Shown here: positions 9,891 to 21,555 of the stretch, piece after piece
Layout of the letters: every line of letters begins with the position of its first letter
Numbering within the stretch: position 1 is the stretch's first letter
Assembly: GCA_028751875.1 (NCBI GenBank)
Contig: CM054158.1
Span: 5,785,050 to 5,849,049, forward strand
Direction: 5' to 3'
From: Rapana venosa
Taxonomy: Eukaryota; Mollusca; Gastropoda; Neogastropoda; Muricidae
Length of the DNA: 64,000 nt
Notes under the pieces: model-generated
Told to the model about the DNA's origin: nothing
What the model saw: only the letters and a program-made list of their open reading frames with translations
Database searches by the model: none
Made by a program: the position numbers and the translations under genes

Positions 9891-11837
9891 CAGTTTTCGC
9901 TGCATGTTTATGTTCTGTTCCTTATTTTCTAGGTGTTTTTTTTCTTTTTCTCTTGACTCCTGCTTGTTTCCATACCTGTTGTACAGAAAATGAGAGACCC
10001 TGTGTATGTGCTGCTGTTGTATAGTTTGTGTTCTGTACTTGCCAGTTGGGTATATTGCATGTCTCTCTCTTGCTAATGCACACCATCCTCATCTCCTCCT
10101 TCCTGTCATTTGTTGTCCTTCCTCATTTCCTTTTCCTTTTTTTTTCCAATCACTTTTCATGGGCTTACTTTTTCTTTTTTTGCCATCTTTGCCGTGAAGA
10201 TTAAGTTGTTTTTTGTGTGTGTTATGGTTTTATTTATATATCAGTTAACTTTTTAATGGTGCTCACAGAAAAAAAACAACCAAATTTAGAGCACTACCAT
10301 TTTGTTACATATTGATATTTTTAGGATTTGATTTAGCAGAAGGACAAGGGAAAAGTAGGTACATATACATGTAGAAATCTGATGTAGTTTTGTGTATTGA
10401 TAGATAAGAAGCTCAAGGAAAACAAGTCTTTAAAAATGCAGTCTTTAGAATCACAGATGTTTCCATTCACAGCTTAAGAAACAGTCATGACAGACATACC
10501 CTGAACCTTACAGTTTCAGCTTAATGTTATATTTAGCGGAAAGATTTGTTTTATAAGACTCTAGAGCTTTCTGAGTGAATCAAAGAGGAAGAAATGCTTT
10601 TCAAAGTCACAGATTGATATTCCAGCTGACAAGAAACAAAACAGAACTGTTGACATTTCACATACTTACGGTTTTCATTTTATAATAAAGCCAGACAGGC
10701 TCGGACTTGTGCACAAAAGAGTCCCAGAACTATAAATAAGCATTCAGATGAAAGTTCCAGTGAAAGTTATATCTGAGCAACGTGAACTTATTGACTAACA
10801 GAAGACACTACAACGTCTGTTTTGAACACAAATTGGGGGGTGGGGGGGGTCCTTTTTAAAGGAAAATACCATGTTGAGTGGCATTTGCAAATAAAGTAAT
10901 ATATATGCTTTGTTTAAACTATAATTTGGTTATCACTTTCCTTTATTTATAAACTTTCTGCATGACATGGGGTATAGGGAGCTCTGTTTTAGGTAGTAGC
11001 TATGATGTCTGGCTGCTGCACCCAGGCAGGCAGCAGTATGACATATTCTGATTGTCTTTTTCTCCCTATGAGACCATTTTTCACATCGGTGTTTATCAGT
11101 TTAATCCATCCAACAGGCTGAAAAGACTCGATGGTGAATTATTAACATGACATACCAAACATTTGTTGTTACATTCAAGTTGGTCATAGAAACAGGATTT
11201 CAGCCTATTGAAAGTTGAAACCTGCCTTGTTGATGTCCTGTATTGTTGTTGGCCCACAATCGCATTTCAACAACAGGTGTTTCATATGTATATTGAGTTC
11301 ATGTGTGTTGTTGAACTGATTCCCCCCTCCCTCTTTTAAAAAACTGGATAGGATGTAAAATGATTTTAAACAATGTCTTCATATGACGTATCAGTAGATC
11401 AAAAACGTAAAAGCAAATATTTTATAGTGAAAATGAATAGAACATTAAAAAGATGAAATGGAAGACTTTGTGTTTTTATTCATTGTTTGCCACTGTGTGT
11501 GCATGTGTGTGTTTAAGTCGATGTGTGAACATCTTACTAAGGTTTTTGCTTGTATGATTTTGAACAACTCCTGAAGAAAAAAAATCCCAGAAATTTGTAT
11601 GTAATTCATTATTTCTTTAACAATCAGTTCTGCTATAACCTCCCCCCTCCATCCTCCAGGAGTTTTACTGAAGTGATGTAATATGGTCAGCAGAGGCCAC
11701 CTTAGCTTTTGTTTTGTTTTGTGTTGCTTGAGGTTATTTTCTTTGGTAACTATGAACACATCAAATATTGACTTTGCCTGCATAAACGCTTTTACCTATG
11801 TGCACACACACGCACCACACATATGCATGCATGCATT
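9891..11837. other. Non-repetitive AT-rich spacer, nothing recognised
   Basis: No open frame with family similarity, no RNA-like structure and no repeat shared with the rest of the window was seen. There is a small G-run near 10835-10850. Confidence 0.5.
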
Positions 11838-12064
11838 ATTGTCCTTCGGATGAGACTATAAACCGAGGTCCGTGTGCGAACACACGCAGAACATTTTGCG
11901 CACACGTTAAAACCCATTCCGCTTTTCAGAAGAGTAGGCCATTGTGTGCCAGTGGGAACGGATAACAAAATTTACAAAACGGCATACAGACGGGGACTGG
12001 ATGAAAAAAAGCACATGAGTGCTTCTTCCATTATCCTCAAAATAGAATTATTAATAAAATAAAA
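11838..12064 (+). mobile_element. SINE-A copy, 5' truncated
   Basis: Begins within the body at GTCCTTCGGATGAGACTATA and runs to a tail ending ATTAATAAAATAAAAT. Its closest visible relatives are 27449-27775 and 55523-55866. Confidence 0.88.
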
Positions 12065-14127
12065 TATCGTACTACTCATAAGTGGCAAGTTATTTAAATT
12101 TCAAAACTCTGTGAGACTAATTCCGAAACCAATTCTTACAAAGAGGTGAAAATGAAAACCACACCGAGTTTTTATTTCTCTCACACGTGCATGCATCAAC
12201 CACCTCCCACCTCCCCCCCAACACACACAATGTGTGTGCAAACACATACACTGACAACACACACACTGTATACACAGAGCAGTAATTTCATATACATTTT
12301 ATTTCATCAACAAATACAAGGTAGCTGACAAGAGGACCATACTTTTCACAAACGTGCATTTTTCAGACACACCAACACCATGACCTCGGGAAAGGGAAGG
12401 ATACACAGAAGATCTGGCTTCAACTAAAATTGAAATCTCTTTTCATTTTGCACTGGGATAAAAATTGCCATACGTTCATAAAGCCTAGATTTAACCCCTC
12501 CCCGAACAAAAATTAAAAGCCAGGTTGACTTTACCATTTTACTAATATATGTTTCATTCAGACCCGATATCTTATTCACTGAATTCAAATGCAATACTTT
12601 CTTTTGTTTAGGAAAGTAAAAGAATGATGAAAACATGTTTCATATTTTGTGTCTTCAAAATTCAATTTCATATGGGCAGTGTGATCTACATGATCTGAAT
12701 AAAGCATTTAAAGATGTGCACCCATTTTGACTTGTGCATGTGCACACATACACACACACGCGCGCATGCACACACCAGACACACACATAGAGTGCGACAA
12801 ATTCAATATGAATATTTTCAATCAGTTACTGCATTGCATACGGAAAGACAGGAAGACAATGTGAGGATGGATGGAAAAAGCAGGCCGTCACACAACTCTT
12901 TCAACGCCAGAACCAGGAGTTCCCCAATATAACAATATGACAGAGGGAGAGAGAAAGAAAACGATCTTAAAGAATTCTCACCAGACCTACCCAAATCTAC
13001 ACTCCTAAAACTGGAATTATTTATCTCTGAACAACAAAACCTTCGACGATAACATCTATTCAACATTTCTTGTTACTCTGCATAGTACTTGATACTGAGA
13101 ACTTAAAACTGTTTTTAAAAAAGTCAAGAGAATGTGCTAAAAATGTTAGAACTCTGGTATATTTTCAGCAAATATACGCACATAGACAGCAGAAGGGGGT
13201 GGAGGGGAGGGGGCCGGAAGACTGTTTAATATTACAGTAATACCTTCTTGGGTAGAGAAGGTTAAGTTTTAAAGCTGAGTAATCTGCGACACTATAAATG
13301 CAATGCTATAATATTATATAATACCAACATTCCATCCATGCATACAAGAGTCAGAGAGAGACAAAGTGAGGCAATGCCACAATGAGCAGCAGAATGGTTT
13401 TGGTCAACGCACAGATACTCTGATAAAACAGATATTTGGCTTTTTACAATAACTGTTATGGCTGTTCTAATCAAACTTAAACACATGTGGTAAGTTTGCC
13501 ACAAACCTGAAGAGGAAGCACAAGGCAGTGACACATATGCACACAGCATGTAGACAGCACATGCACACAATTTAGTAGACAAAGACAGAACCTGAGACAG
13601 TTGATCCTCGGCCTCAAAAACAATAAATTCACACAAACTGTAACTGCTACCCATCAATTTACTGATCCAATTGATATAACTGTTCATGCCTTTCTGCAGA
13701 CATGATACTGGCTGCCAGACACTGAAGAAAGCATGTATAGATCTACAATTCATTTCTTCATATCAGATATCTATTCCTTCTAAAAACTGATCATGCTGAC
13801 AAACTCTAATTACATTGCCCGAAAAAGAGAACTAAACAACAGTATGTACTTCCTTACCAAAAGTGATATATGAATTAACAATTTTAAAGTATTTGCCCGA
13901 TTCTCTGTCATGATCTTCTAGTGACCTTATAAGACAGTATAAATTCTGTCATCTGCATGCAATGGCTTTCTCCTCTGAAAGGCAAAACAGGTTTTAACAT
14001 GCACAGAGAGGTTCTCTATGCGTTCATACAAAGGAGCTCAGTTTAGTTTTATCGGAAGGATTTTGGGGGGAGTGGAGTCAGTACTGATGTTAACTCAAGA
14101 AGAAAAATCTCCTCAAATGTGTGCCTT
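12065..14127. other. AT-rich spacer, nothing recognised
   Basis: Contains short (CA)n stretches near 12220 and 12750. No exon, element end or RNA gene was identified. Confidence 0.45.
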
Positions 14128-14195
14128 GGTGGTGACTCAAACCTGGGCCATCAGATTACGAGCTCAAAGCTCTAACCACTAGGCTACCCCACCCC
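14128..14195 (-). mobile_element. tRNA-like SINE head (A and B boxes)
   Basis: On the - strand, GGGGTAGCCTAGTGGTTAG matches a polymerase III A box, and GGTTTGAGTCACC about 35 nt later matches a B box. The stem pairing expected of a working tRNA is not evident, so I call it a SINE-derived head. Confidence 0.5.
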
Positions 14196-15264
14196 ACCCC
14201 CATTATGTGTGTTCGAGTCAACAGCACATTTATGTTAAGATGTGTGTCTGCTCTGTTTGTGCCTGTGTCTCCATCTATGATGATATGTCTACTTTAGTGC
14301 TGGCCTGAATGACAAGCATACAAATGTTCTTTCTCCTGATTCAGAACTGATTTACAAGACAAACATGCATATTTCTTTCCTTCACTCTCTTTCAGACTTA
14401 TTGATATTACAAAGCAGCCCCACAGACAGACAGAAAGAAACACACACACACACACACACACTTACTAAAAGTCAGTGCCAGTTTCTCCTTGTTTTTTTCT
14501 TGACAAAATTAAGAAAGTTAGTCAATCTCTACAGAAGCCCCTACATAGCCCATTCTGATAAGAATCACAATATCCTTGTTATTGCATTGCTCGGAATTAG
14601 AACAAACAAACCATCTTTTTTTTTAAGAAGGGTGGGGTGGGGATACCAATACATATACTGGTCACCAACCATAGACATGTAACACACATTTAAATTACAA
14701 CATAAAATAGGGAAAAACTTCAGCAGCCAAAATCTACAAAAAAAAGAAAAATTCTTGAAAAAAAAATCACATATTGCAAAGAAGCATATCACAAATAAAG
14801 AAACATTCATGTCTAATGATAAAAAGATAGAATTTATATTTCTTTTTGTTTGCCAAAAAATCACATGATGCAGAGAAGCGTATCACAAATAAAGAAACAG
14901 TCATACCAAACTAAAAAAAAAAAGTTACAAAACACTTTTTTTGTGTTTTTGGTTCCCCTCTTTGCTCTGCAAGAACTTCAAGATTTACTGCAGGTGCATT
15001 TTTTGTTTATGCAATCGCTTTTCAATTCCTTCATTAAGGTATCCACATTTCATCTGTAGGATGTGTAAACGTATCACCACCAGAGTGCATGTGTTTTTAC
15101 TTTGTTGTCCATCCCTACTTGACATGTGGGATGTGATTTAAAGTGTGTGCAATATTGTTTATGTATGTGTCCACATGCAGAATCTTGGAACGAAAACTGA
15201 AAATGAAGGTGTGTACGGGACAGAGTTTACCAAAACTGTTGGTTCTAAAATGAAAGTCTCTTGC

Positions 15265-15345
15265 AACTTGGCAACAGTGAGCAGGATTCAAACCCATATT
15301 CTTTTGATCAAACATCATGCCCACTAGACCAACCCGACTCCTTAA
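15265..15345 (-). mobile_element. tRNA-like SINE head (A and B boxes)
   Basis: The - strand reads GGGTTGGTCTAGTGGGCAT (A-box-like) and then GGGTTTGAATCCTGCTCAC (B box). The spacing is tRNA-like. The acceptor stem does not pair convincingly. It probably heads a SINE with an unrecognised body toward lower coordinates. Confidence 0.5.
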
Positions 15346-18199
15346 GAATCAGTATTCCCCGGCTCTTAAGAACACTTTAATTATTTAAGTTTAAACCAAA
15401 ACAAAATTCTCATCAAGCAACTGCAGTGACACCCAAACTGGGTTTCCAACGCTCTTCATTCATGTAATCTTAAAATACTGGTTTGGTAGCACAAGAGTAT
15501 ATGATAGCTTCATTATCAGCATCTCATGTATGGCTATTCATCACCACTATTGGAATAAACACTAAAGAAGATAAAATGTAATTATTTTGTTCTGTTACAA
15601 ATGACTTTAGATTGATTATCACCTGAAATTTACTCAGTACTTTTGTAACTCTGAGACAGAACATTGTTTCTGTTAAAATAAACATTCAGAAAAATAGCAA
15701 ACTTCTGATGTTATCACATCACAGACAACAACAAATATAGTCAACATCTACTCTCAATGGAAGAACACTTTTCGACTGTTCCATTCAGAATTACCTTTTC
15801 TATAATCTGAGGTCTAGAAAGGCAAGGGAAGACAAATACTGTAATCAGCTCAATTACGCTTTTCCAACACCATTTCTTTTGTCAAAATACATAATACATT
15901 TACATGGATTTTTTTTTTAAAGAAAGAAAAGATGCCCTATGATTTACACAAGATTGAGAATCATACTTTTAAAAAACAAATCAGTTGCTTATATTCATAT
16001 AATATACCCCCTGGCTTATTTTTGCTTTATCACAATCCCCCTTTTAACATACATATATGAATCTCTGTACAAAGCCTATAAGACATAAAGAGGGGAGGGA
16101 GGGAGGGAAACAAAATACAGATACACGAAAAAGGAACCATCCTCGTGAATAAATGAAAGAACAAGATATAAAAAAAAGAAACAGTTGTGCACAATCTGCA
16201 TATAGGATGAGAACCAAAACAAAAAGTCACACATTTACCCACACACAAAAAGAACCCAAAATAATGACACATGAATTCATCTAGCCCCACAACACCATGC
16301 AAAACACCAGACAATCATAGCAGACAATTATTTCACCACATACATACATATATGACGGATCAAGCAAAAAAAAACATATCTTCTGCTCACACATCTACAC
16401 TTTATCTGCAAAAGAGAAAGAGAAAAAAAAAAGAGCAGCAATATTAAAAAACTGAACATTTCCAACCGTATAAACAAATATAATTACAAATAAAGCATAC
16501 TTCAGACTAAAGCAGACTTACACAATCTCTTCAATTCTATCAAGAGAACCAAATACAGTGGGGTTTTGCTTTTTTTTTTTTTTAATGCCTTGAGTCCTGT
16601 CTTCATTATTTAGTTTTCTTTAAATATGTTAAAATGCATCAAAAGTATTTTGAGCATGCTCTTCATAAATAACGTATGTCCTAATAAGATAGAGGGTAAA
16701 AAACCCACACTAGAAAAAAGATCTAGCCCTTCACACATATAACACACACATGCGCGCACGCCCACACACACACACACGCAGAGTTAAGCAGAACTGAAGA
16801 AAAAACATGACTGAACACAAGGCAGCAACAGAACAATAACAGAAAATAAATACCAGCACAATAGTATACTCCTTTCAAGCAGACTCTTGCCCTCACTATC
16901 AGTTTCACTAGCCATTCACCTCATCTTATTTATCCTCTGAAGTATGGCTGCCTATGTCAGTACATGGCGAGGTACTTGAAAAAGAGTCATGCACGCAAAC
17001 TACTCATCCGGTGTACTTCCTATCTCATCACAGTGATTCCCAGGTGGGATGATGAGCGAGTCAAGAGTGCATGTTCTGGGTGACCCCCAGAGTGTTAAGC
17101 TGGGGAACACACAACAACTTCATCTTCTTCTTAGACATCAAACACAGACTCAGTTCCTTGACTCCACACAGCTGAAAAGATTCTGAGATGGAGTTGACAA
17201 AAGCTACAACTTGTTTTCTATAAGTCTCTATAAGAAAGTGTTTGTCTACTCCTTATTTGACTGCACTCAGGAATTTATTTTGATAGACTGAATCTGAATC
17301 TTAGCTATCCAAATATGGGGTTTTACTTGAAGAACAAGGATTTAAAAGAAAGCCAGATTCAAAGACAACACCCCCACCCCAAGCAAAAAACCCCACAAAA
17401 AACAACAAAACAAAAAACCTTAAACAAACAAACCAACAACAAAAAACCAACCAAACAAAGGACACAACAAATAAAAAACACCCCAGAACATCAAAGCCAA
17501 GAGAAGGGAAAAAGTGAAAAAATTAATGAGTGCATGCATCGATATTCCTCAACCAGGACATACATGTACAAACAAACAAGAGATCTCTCACACTCAACTA
17601 TACACTGTGAGGTTTTTGTTGTTGTTTTTTTCCAAACATACACACAAACTTCTCTGTAATGTGGTTTTAGAAATCATCTAGTGCCCAAGAAATGTCCATT
17701 ATTATCTTTATGATGATTATTTTATTGCTATTTCTGTTATCATTGTAACTATTATTGCTACTGTACCATTACTGTTATTGATCTTCCTCTTCACAGATTA
17801 ATAAAAATCATTTACACCCTCCCCCTCCACCCCTTTTAAACATTACTGCATAAATTAACAGGTTTTGTTGTTGTTGTTATTAGCTTTTTAAAAAAAACCC
17901 CATTCAAATTATCCATCTCATTTGCAAACAATTATTAAAAGTTCTGAAGTTATTGGAAGCACTACAGTATCAGTTTTTTCAAAAACAAATCAAAACAGCA
18001 AGCAAAAGCTATTAAACAAACTGATGACTATTTACAGAAACCTCCTTCAAGTGATAAAGTACACATAACTTTTTGTTACACTGTAAATTATACTATAGAC
18101 TATGTTTTATTTACTAGATTGGGGGAAAATAAAAAAAATTAATCATTGGACAATTTAAAAAAAAAAGCATAAATGGACCACAAAAAAAGTCACCAAAAA
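15346..18199. other. AT-rich spacer, possible GOLT1B 3' side
   Basis: No coding similarity. The region lies downstream of GOLT1B on its strand, so it could include an extended 3' UTR, but no cleavage signal could be placed with confidence. Short (CA)n stretches occur near 16745. Confidence 0.4.
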
Positions 18200-18209
18200 C
18201 AAGAGAGAG

Positions 18210-18272
<63 letters not shown>

Positions 18273-18279
18273 GAGGAGA

Positions 18280-18312
<33 letters not shown>

Positions 18313-18420
18313 GAGAAGAGAGAGAAGAAGACAGACAGACAGACAGACAGAGACTTAGAGAGAGACAGAGACCAATAGACAGAAAGAGACAGACAGACAG
18401 AGAGAAAAGAAACAGATCCA
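18200..18420. repeat. (GA)n and (GACA)n microsatellite
   Basis: About 220 bp of GAGAGA with interspersed ACAGACAG units. Open frames on both strands here are low-complexity artefacts. Confidence 0.95.
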
Positions 18421-18589
18421 AGCAGTTATACATTATTCCACTATTAGTTCACCAAATTCTCAGGCACAATTCCTCAGTTACAGTCACACGCCCCAAACAT
18501 GACATAAATGCAACAGTTTGCAAACCGGAAAACATAGTGAAACACAGGCCATGGATGTTGGTTTTTTTTTTTTTATCCCTCTCCATTTT

Positions 18590-19740
18590 TCTCAACAGAT
18601 AATTTTCTATTTTCAAATTTATGTCACAAAAACAGATGATTTTTCCGTCTCACCTCACTTTCTCTTATTTACTCACAGATGATTTTTTGTACCTCTCCTC
18701 TCTGTTAAAACATTTATACCTCTCTCTCCCTCCCTCACTCTCATACATGCAAAGATGATTTTTTTTTTGTTTGTTCATTTTTCTCTATCACACATGAATA
18801 CACAATTTTTTTTTTTATCCCTTTCTCCCATCAGCAGACAAATTTATTTCATTTCTCTCTTTCTCACATACATGATTTTTTTCTTTTTCATTTTTGTCCC
18901 TTTTCCTAAAACAGATTACTTGAGTAATTCTCTCCCTTGCTTTTCATTCCCAAACAGATTTTGAAAAAGAAAAAATCTTACTTTCTGTCACAAACTAACA
19001 GATGGTTTGTGTACTTTTCTCCCTTTTCTTCTCATCATAATAACAGATGATTTTTTTCCTTTCGCTCACATACAATTTATAATTTTTTTCTCTCAAATGT
19101 TCACAGATTATCTTCCTAACCACTTTTACACTCTCATACTGAAAATGTTGATTTTCTGTCTAAATTCCTTTCCCTTTCTCTCTCATGCTAGCTGAATAGT
19201 TTTTTTCTCTCAGTCTTTCGTAGACTGCCGCATCATCTTTCTGTTTCTTTTAAGTCCTAAAAGATTTTTGTCCCTCCAGATTTCTCCTTTTCTTCCATAC
19301 ACAAATAAATGATCTCTCTCTCTCTTAGATGATTGGCTGAGTTGCTTACTTATGTTACTAATTCAGTTATCATTTTCATGGATTTGTCAGCTTACTTACA
19401 GATTTAACTGTATTTGTTTCGCTTCTTTTATGGGACTTTAAAAAAATATATGAATTGGAGTTTCGAGTTCTCTCTCTCTCTGTGTCTCTCTCTCCCTCCC
19501 TATACACAAACAGGTCACACTTTTCTGTTTCTCTCCTTTTGTCCCCCCCACACACATGATTTTTTATATGGCTTTCTCGCACACACTAAAACAAAGAAAT
19601 GAGTTTTTTCCCATTTCTTTCTCTATCTCTCCCACACATCAACAGATAATTTCTTCCATTTTTCTCCTTTTTCTCGCACACAAACGACTTTTCATTCATT
19701 CTCTTCTTCTCTTTCATTAACAGACAATGTTTCCATTGAT
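18590..19740. repeat. Degenerate tandem array with AACAGATGATTTTTT and CTCTCACACA motifs
   Basis: About 1.15 kb in which AACAGATGATTTTTT-like and TTTCTCTCTCACACA-like segments alternate every 50-70 bp, roughly 18 times, with heavy divergence. It is an old minisatellite on the 3' side of GOLT1B. Each unit on + resembles a polypyrimidine tract followed by ACAG, that is, a 3' splice-site-like pattern, but no gene on + uses it here. Confidence 0.7.
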
Positions 19741-19805
19741 CTCACACAGACACGCCCTCTCACAACAAAAATACATCACACAGCACCACATAAGAAAGAA
19801 GGCTT

Positions 19806-19843
19806 TTATACCATGGAGTTGGACTCCCCACTCTGTCTGCCAC
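19806..19843 (-). CDS. GOLT1B: GOLT1B exon 5, frameshifted C terminus
   Basis: Acceptor TTGCAG. The exon starts in the VADRVG frame and ends in a different frame that gives GESNSMV and a stop at 19808-19806. The exon is 38 nt where 39 are expected. Read literally, the frame would bypass the stop and continue about 17 more codons. Confidence 0.85.
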
Positions 19844-21522
19844 CTGCAACAAATAGTTTATATGTAACAAACACATAATCCATATACCACAATGTACCCA
19901 CATCTATACACATCATGGACATATGTACACATCAATGTTACTATTAGTTTCGTGGTTAGAGCATTGCGCTCATGATCTGACAGCCGGAAATCGAGCCACC
20001 ACCAAGACGCCCATTCGAACGGACTTTCCCCTCAAGTTCACACTGAAACCAACTCCACTCTGTCAAAAGCCCTTCAGATGAGACTATAAACAAAGTCTTG
20101 GAGAGACAGAATATCTTGCACACAAGTCAAAACCTGTTCTGCATTTTAGAAGTGTAGGCCATATTGCATGCCGTAGAACGGATGACAAAAATGTAAATAA
20201 AAGCTACACGCACACTGATGTCATAGTTAGGCATTATTCCCGAAATCAGAATGTGGCTACCTTCATGGTGGGCAAATGGTAACGTATCCAAAATCTCACC
20301 ACTGGGGAACCTTGGAGGTCTGGCCGAGGTGCAGAAGATCAACGACAAAAAAGTACACCCCCACCCCTCCCCCCATCCCCTACCCCATTAGTTTTGCTCT
20401 GAGACTTACCGATCGTATACCAGGAAGGTTGAGCAGTGTTCCAATGACGGGTAATCGTCTCAAAAAGTTGACAGCTACTGGGAAAAAGCCACTGAAACCA
20501 AAATGTGAACAAAAGATAAACCCCAATGCATGCGTAAGTCTGAGAGATTTGCCACAGTCTAATGGAGAATCAGCTGAGAATCAGTGCTGACATGTCTTTG
20601 TCCCTCAAAGAGAGAGAGAGTGGTGAGGGGAGAGAGAGAAGTGTGTGTGCGTGCGTGCGATGCGTGCGTGGTGTATGTATGTATGTGTGTTTGTGATTTG
20701 GTGATTGCTAAGAAGCAGAGCAGATATGTCTTTGTCTCCCCAGAGAGAAAGGGGTGAGGGGAGAGAGAGAGAGAGGCATTGGTGTGCATGTGTTGTGTGA
20801 TGTGTGTGCACATGTGTGTGTGTGTATGTGTGTGTTCAGTGTGCAAAGTTTCTTTCACAAGTTATCATTTGTGAGCAGAAGTTGCTTCAGCATATTATCA
20901 TTTATACAGAAGTGTGCAAAATTGTGCAAAAGTTGTCTTGAAAAGTTATCATTTGAGCAGAAGTTACTTTGGAAAGTTATCATTTGTGCAGAAGTTACTT
21001 TGGAAAGTTATCATTTGTGCAGAAGTTACTTTGGAAAGTTATCATTTGTGCAGAAGTTACTTTGGAAAGTTATCATTTGTGCAGAAGCTACTTTGGAAAG
21101 TTATCATTTGTGCAGAAGTTACTTTGGAAAGTTATCATTTGTGCAGAAGCTACTTTGGAAAGTTATCATTTGTGCAGAAGTTACTTTGGAAAGTTATCAT
21201 TTGTGCAGAAGCTGCTACGACTAGCTGTTATTAGTCAGACTATTGTATCACCCACCCTTTGAAAAGCATGCAAGGGACTAACCTGAAGAGAAGGAAGAAG
21301 CCGTACATTTCCAAGACCATGCCGATGACAGGCCACCCTATCAACACAATCATTATACCCCCAGCAAAGAACCCTGTGGCTTTGGCTTTGTGCTTCTGGA
21401 AGAAGAAGCGGAATGTCCTCTCCAGGCCAATCACAAAGGCCAGCCCACAGATGAAAAGAATCTGGAAAAAACAAAATAATGGAACATTCGATGATGATGA
21501 TGATGATGATGATGATGACGAC

Positions 21523-21555
<33 letters not shown>

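Noticed and set aside
8438..9905. Several long - strand ORFs (Arg/Gln/Ser/Glu-rich, up to 270 codons)
   Set aside because: They are translations of the TGTTGTCTGTGACATCTG/(CT)n satellite; overlapping frames are open at once and no domain is present.
14128..14195. tRNA gene on - strand
   Set aside because: A and B boxes are present but the acceptor and anticodon stems do not pair well; it fits a SINE head. The same applies at 15265, 24515, 49925, 55523 and 60017.
20754..21262. Three overlapping ORFs with a 31-residue repeat, like a repeat protein
   Set aside because: 31-bp tandem array in a GOLT1B intron; identical peptide in all frames is an arithmetic effect of the unit length.
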